A stretch of 64,000 nt of DNA from Shewanella atlantica (lineage in GTDB: Bacteria; Pseudomonadota; Gammaproteobacteria; Enterobacterales; Shewanellaceae), in contig NZ_RXNV01000010.1 in NCBI RefSeq assembly GCF_003966265.1, positions 1 through 64,000 on the forward strand, read 5' to 3'. The notes below the pieces were generated by a model. The model worked only from the letters and a program-made list of their open reading frames with translations. It ran no database searches and was not told the origin of the DNA. Shown one piece after another: positions 61,365 to 64,000 of the stretch. The first letter of the stretch is position 1. Each line of letters begins with the position of its first letter. The position numbers were made by a program, and so were the translations under genes.

Positions 61365-62963
61365 ATGAACAAAAAAAAAGCACATGTCGATCCATTAGAC
61401 ATGAACCAGTATCGAATGGAAAAACTACCGATACGGAATAAGAGCAAATTTGAGCAATGGCTGGAAAAATCGGGTATCTGGATTGCTATTGCCGCATTTA
61501 TCTATCTGCTCGTCGGTGACCCCTCTACATTCCTTACCAGCTTCGATCCTTCGACTCTCAGTGCCACCGCCTCTAAACACTTTCTTGATGTGGGTAATGT
61601 TGAATTTAGTTGGCACGGGCAGGCCATGCTCGCCATTTTTTGCGCCGCCATCATCTTGTGGATAACGGAAGCCATTCCGAATTATTTAACCTCCCTAATC
61701 GTCATTATCACTATGGTACTTACGGGAGTTCTGCCGGAAAAAGTGGCTTACGCTCAACTCGGCCACCCTATTATGTGGCTGAATATTCTCTCTTTTATAT
61801 TGGCATCTATGCTAGTTGCTTCCGGCGCAGCCAAGCGCTTTGCCCTGTGGTTTATCTGTAGATTCGCGACCAGCGCGACACCGATTTTTTATAGCTTTAT
61901 GGTCATCAACTTAGTCTTGTCGGCATTCATTTCGGCAACAACGGCTAAAGCCGCGATCCTCATGCCAATCTTTATGGTTATCGCCGCGGTATATGGCGCC
62001 ACCGGTGGAGACAACAAGAATAACTTCGGCAGAAACCTGGTACTTCAAAATCTGCTGCAGATTAACCTCTGTGCCGGCGCATTTGTCACAGGCTCTGGCG
62101 CAAACCTGCTCGCAGCCAGCCTGATTGCCGGTGCTATCGGTGGCAGTTTCTTCTTTGCCGATTGGATGGTTGTCGCCCTGCCTATCGTCATATGCATGAT
62201 CATCGTAGGCTGGCTGTTAGCGACAAAAGTCTTTTTCCCACTCTCTCCGGAGGAACATCTTCCTCAAATTGAAGGCGGTATGGATCGCTTGAAAAAAGAG
62301 CTGGATAAGATGGGCACCATCTCTACCAGAGAGATAAAGGCACTCGTTATCTTTATCACCATTCTGGTATTTTGGGCCACGGATAAACACCATGGCATCA
62401 GCGCTACAGCTGTCGCCTTTATCGGCGCCATCGTAGCCCTATCCCCGCGTATCGGTGTGGTCAACTGGAATCAGGTCGACGTTCCATGGCATCTACTACT
62501 CTTCTCTGCTGGTGCATATACCCTTGGTGCCGGATTTAAACAAACGGATCTGCCTAATCTTGCGGTAAATTTCGGTTTAGAATATTTTGGCCTGGGTGAC
62601 AACACGCCATTTTCCGTCTTCTATATAGGTCTTACCGGAGCAATGCTGTTCAGCTCACTCGTCTTTCAATCAAAGACAATGCGAACCATGTTATTCGTTC
62701 CCATTGCGATAGGCATAGCGCAAAGATTTGACTACCCCATTATGAGCCTGGCCCTGCCCGTTGCACTGCTTATCGAGCATGTCTATGTACTGCCTTTTAA
62801 CAGTAAGCCTGCGTTACTCCTCTACTCCACAGATCAATACAGCCTGAGTGACACATTCAAGTTCGGTATTACCATGCTCACCATCGGCTGGATCGGCAGC
62901 GTCGTCTTAGGCGAAACCTGGTTTCATTGGTTAGGTTACACACCCAATGGTGTGTTCTGGTAG
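61365..62963 (+). CDS. SLC13/DASS-family anion transporter
   Basis: A 532-residue inner-membrane protein of the divalent anion:sodium symporter (SLC13/DASS) family with about 11-13 segments. Conserved parts are ILWITEAIPNYLTSL, the hairpin FISATTAKAAILMPI (which replaces the SNT-like loop), LSPRIGVVNW and the C-terminal LPVALLIEHVYVLPFNSKPA. Family members carry dicarboxylates, sulfate or phosphate. The substrate is unknown, though the cluster suggests phosphate or another anion. It diverges from the CYTH operon, and the next gene follows after 37 bases. Confidence 0.88.
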   Translation: MNKKKAHVDPLDMNQYRMEKLPIRNKSKFEQWLEKSGIWIAIAAFIYLLVGDPSTFLTSFDPSTLSATASKHFLDVGNVEFSWHGQAMLAIFCAAIILWITEAIPNYLTSLIVIITMVLTGVLPEKVAYAQLGHPIMWLNILSFILASMLVASGAAKRFALWFICRFATSATPIFYSFMVINLVLSAFISATTAKAAILMPIFMVIAAVYGATGGDNKNNFGRNLVLQNLLQINLCAGAFVTGSGANLLAASLIAGAIGGSFFFADWMVVALPIVICMIIVGWLLATKVFFPLSPEEHLPQIEGGMDRLKKELDKMGTISTREIKALVIFITILVFWATDKHHGISATAVAFIGAIVALSPRIGVVNWNQVDVPWHLLLFSAGAYTLGAGFKQTDLPNLAVNFGLEYFGLGDNTPFSVFYIGLTGAMLFSSLVFQSKTMRTMLFVPIAIGIAQRFDYPIMSLALPVALLIEHVYVLPFNSKPALLLYSTDQYSLSDTFKFGITMLTIGWIGSVVLGETWFHWLGYTPNGVFW

Positions 62964-63000
62964 ATGAAGCGGTCAATTTTAAGCTGCAGAGTTAACTGAT

Positions 63001-64000
63001 ATGTATTCAAATCATAATGATATCCGAAGCAAACTGGCGCTATTACAGCTAGCCAAAGAGCTGGGGAGTATCAGTAAAGCCTGCGACATGATGGGTTACA
63101 GCCGAGACAGCTACTACCGCTTTAAGAAGCAGTATGAGAATGCCGGCGAACAGGGCCTGCATAACCTATCGAGAAAGAAGATCACACTCAAGAATCGGGT
63201 CTCACAGGAAGTGGAAGATCAGGTCATAGAGATCGCACTCGATTACCCTAACTATGGCCAAGCCAAGGTAGCAGAGCTGTTAACCGCGAGGGGATGTACC
63301 ATATCCCCCAGCGGGGTGCGAACCATCTGGTTACGGCATAACCTTGAAACTAAGCACAATCGATTTATCGCCTTAAACAGTCGCCTGCGACAGCAAAATG
63401 AGCTTAACTTTAACGCTCAGCATCAGATAGAAAAATCCTGCAAACTTCAACAAGAGGAAGGGGCCCTGGACTGCCAGAGTCCCGGTGATATCTGCGTACA
63501 GGATACATTTAAAGTTGGCAATATTCCGGAGCTGGGCACAGTCTATCAACACACCTGCATGGATGCCTATAGCCAATACACGCATGCGCAGATAACACTG
63601 GAAAAGAGCTCAGCAATATCCTCTGACTTTCTCCGCACGCAGGTACTCCCCTGGTATAAGCAGCAGGGTATTCCCATCAATAGTATTCTAACCGATAGGG
63701 GCGCCGAATTTAGCGGCAAACATAGTCAGCCATTTCAGAGCCTGCTTCAGGAAACCGCGATTAATCATATTCAGAAAAGGGCTTATAATGGGCCTATCGT
63801 TAATGGTCTCGCCGCCAGATTTCATAGCCTGGCTCAAAGTGAGTTCTACGCCCCATTCTTAAAGAATAACAAGGTATCAGACATAGAAGTCTTAAACGAC
63901 AACCTGCAAAAATGGCTTAAGCGCTACAACCATCAATATGCGATTGCCGGAAGGTATACATTAGGGAAAACGGCCATTGAGGTGATAGAGCTCAGCCGTC
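63001..64000 (+). CDS. IS481/integrase-like protein, probably inactive, cut at window end
   Basis: An open frame from 63001 to the window edge (333 codons, no stop) that continues beyond the window. An N-terminal helix-turn-helix (KELGSISKACDMMGYSRDSY) is followed by DNA-binding and integrase-core regions of the IS481 type. The expected DDE triad is D in CVQDTFKVG, D in ILTDRGAEF and E in the NGxxERF motif, but here it reads NGLAARFH, so Glu is replaced by Ala. No terminal inverted repeat was seen in the 37 bases between it and the SLC13 stop. It may be a remnant or a domesticated protein. Confidence 0.78.
   Translation, partial: MYSNHNDIRSKLALLQLAKELGSISKACDMMGYSRDSYYRFKKQYENAGEQGLHNLSRKKITLKNRVSQEVEDQVIEIALDYPNYGQAKVAELLTARGCTISPSGVRTIWLRHNLETKHNRFIALNSRLRQQNELNFNAQHQIEKSCKLQQEEGALDCQSPGDICVQDTFKVGNIPELGTVYQHTCMDAYSQYTHAQITLEKSSAISSDFLRTQVLPWYKQQGIPINSILTDRGAEFSGKHSQPFQSLLQETAINHIQKRAYNGPIVNGLAARFHSLAQSEFYAPFLKNNKVSDIEVLNDNLQKWLKRYNHQYAIAGRYTLGKTAIEVIELSR

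Overview
The window looks like the chromosome of a marine gammaproteobacterium, most probably Shewanella. The reasons are the protein sequences themselves, a dcw cell-wall/division cluster and an rpmB-radC-coaBC-dut-slmA / pyrE-rph-yicC block in enteric-like order, a recQ-yigI-rarD block, and marine-type accessory genes. This assignment rests on recognition of families and gene order, not on a database search.

Layout. Positions 1-640 hold the 5' tip of a 16S rRNA gene on the minus strand with its leader and two promoters. Positions 797-22400 hold, all on the minus strand apart from dciA, secA, an M23 peptidase, dciA (plus), lpxC and the complete dcw cluster (mraZ-rsmH-ftsL-ftsI-murE-murF-mraY-murD-ftsW-murG-murC-ftsQ-ftsA-ftsZ), headed by a promoter with three MraZ boxes. 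Positions 22.7-27 kb hold a small unknown gene, glpK, an exported NTF2-like protein and a FadL-type porin. Positions 27.2-32.3 kb hold leuABCD with a complete leucine attenuator (leader peptide leuL plus terminator). Positions 32.5-39.3 kb hold a TPR protein with a degenerate GGDEF domain, recQ, yigI, rarD and argA. Positions 39.5-50 kb hold rpmG-rpmB, radC, coaBC-dut-slmA, an inserted S9 peptidase and folE, pyrE-rph with an attenuator, yicC and adk.

The accessory part, 50.2-63 kb, is the most interesting. It groups a signal-peptide-bearing family II (DHH) inorganic pyrophosphatase; two exported proteins that are related to each other and carry CYTH/triphosphate-tunnel-like motifs; a phosphate-selective (OprO/OprP-type) porin; a PiT phosphate permease with its PhoU-like DUF47 partner; a three-gene operon with a canonical CYTH protein, a second probable CYTH-like protein and a membrane protein; and an SLC13/DASS anion transporter. 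I infer a phosphate/polyphosphate uptake and hydrolysis module: porin entry, periplasmic cleavage of polyphosphate or tripolyphosphate to PPi and Pi, then Pi import. Palindromes resembling CRP sites lie upstream of four of its transcription units. The module also contains a 1.1 kb gene-free spacer with an 11-copy heptamer array.

The window ends inside an IS481/integrase-like gene whose third DDE residue appears to be replaced by Ala. No CRISPR array, prophage or tRNA gene was seen.
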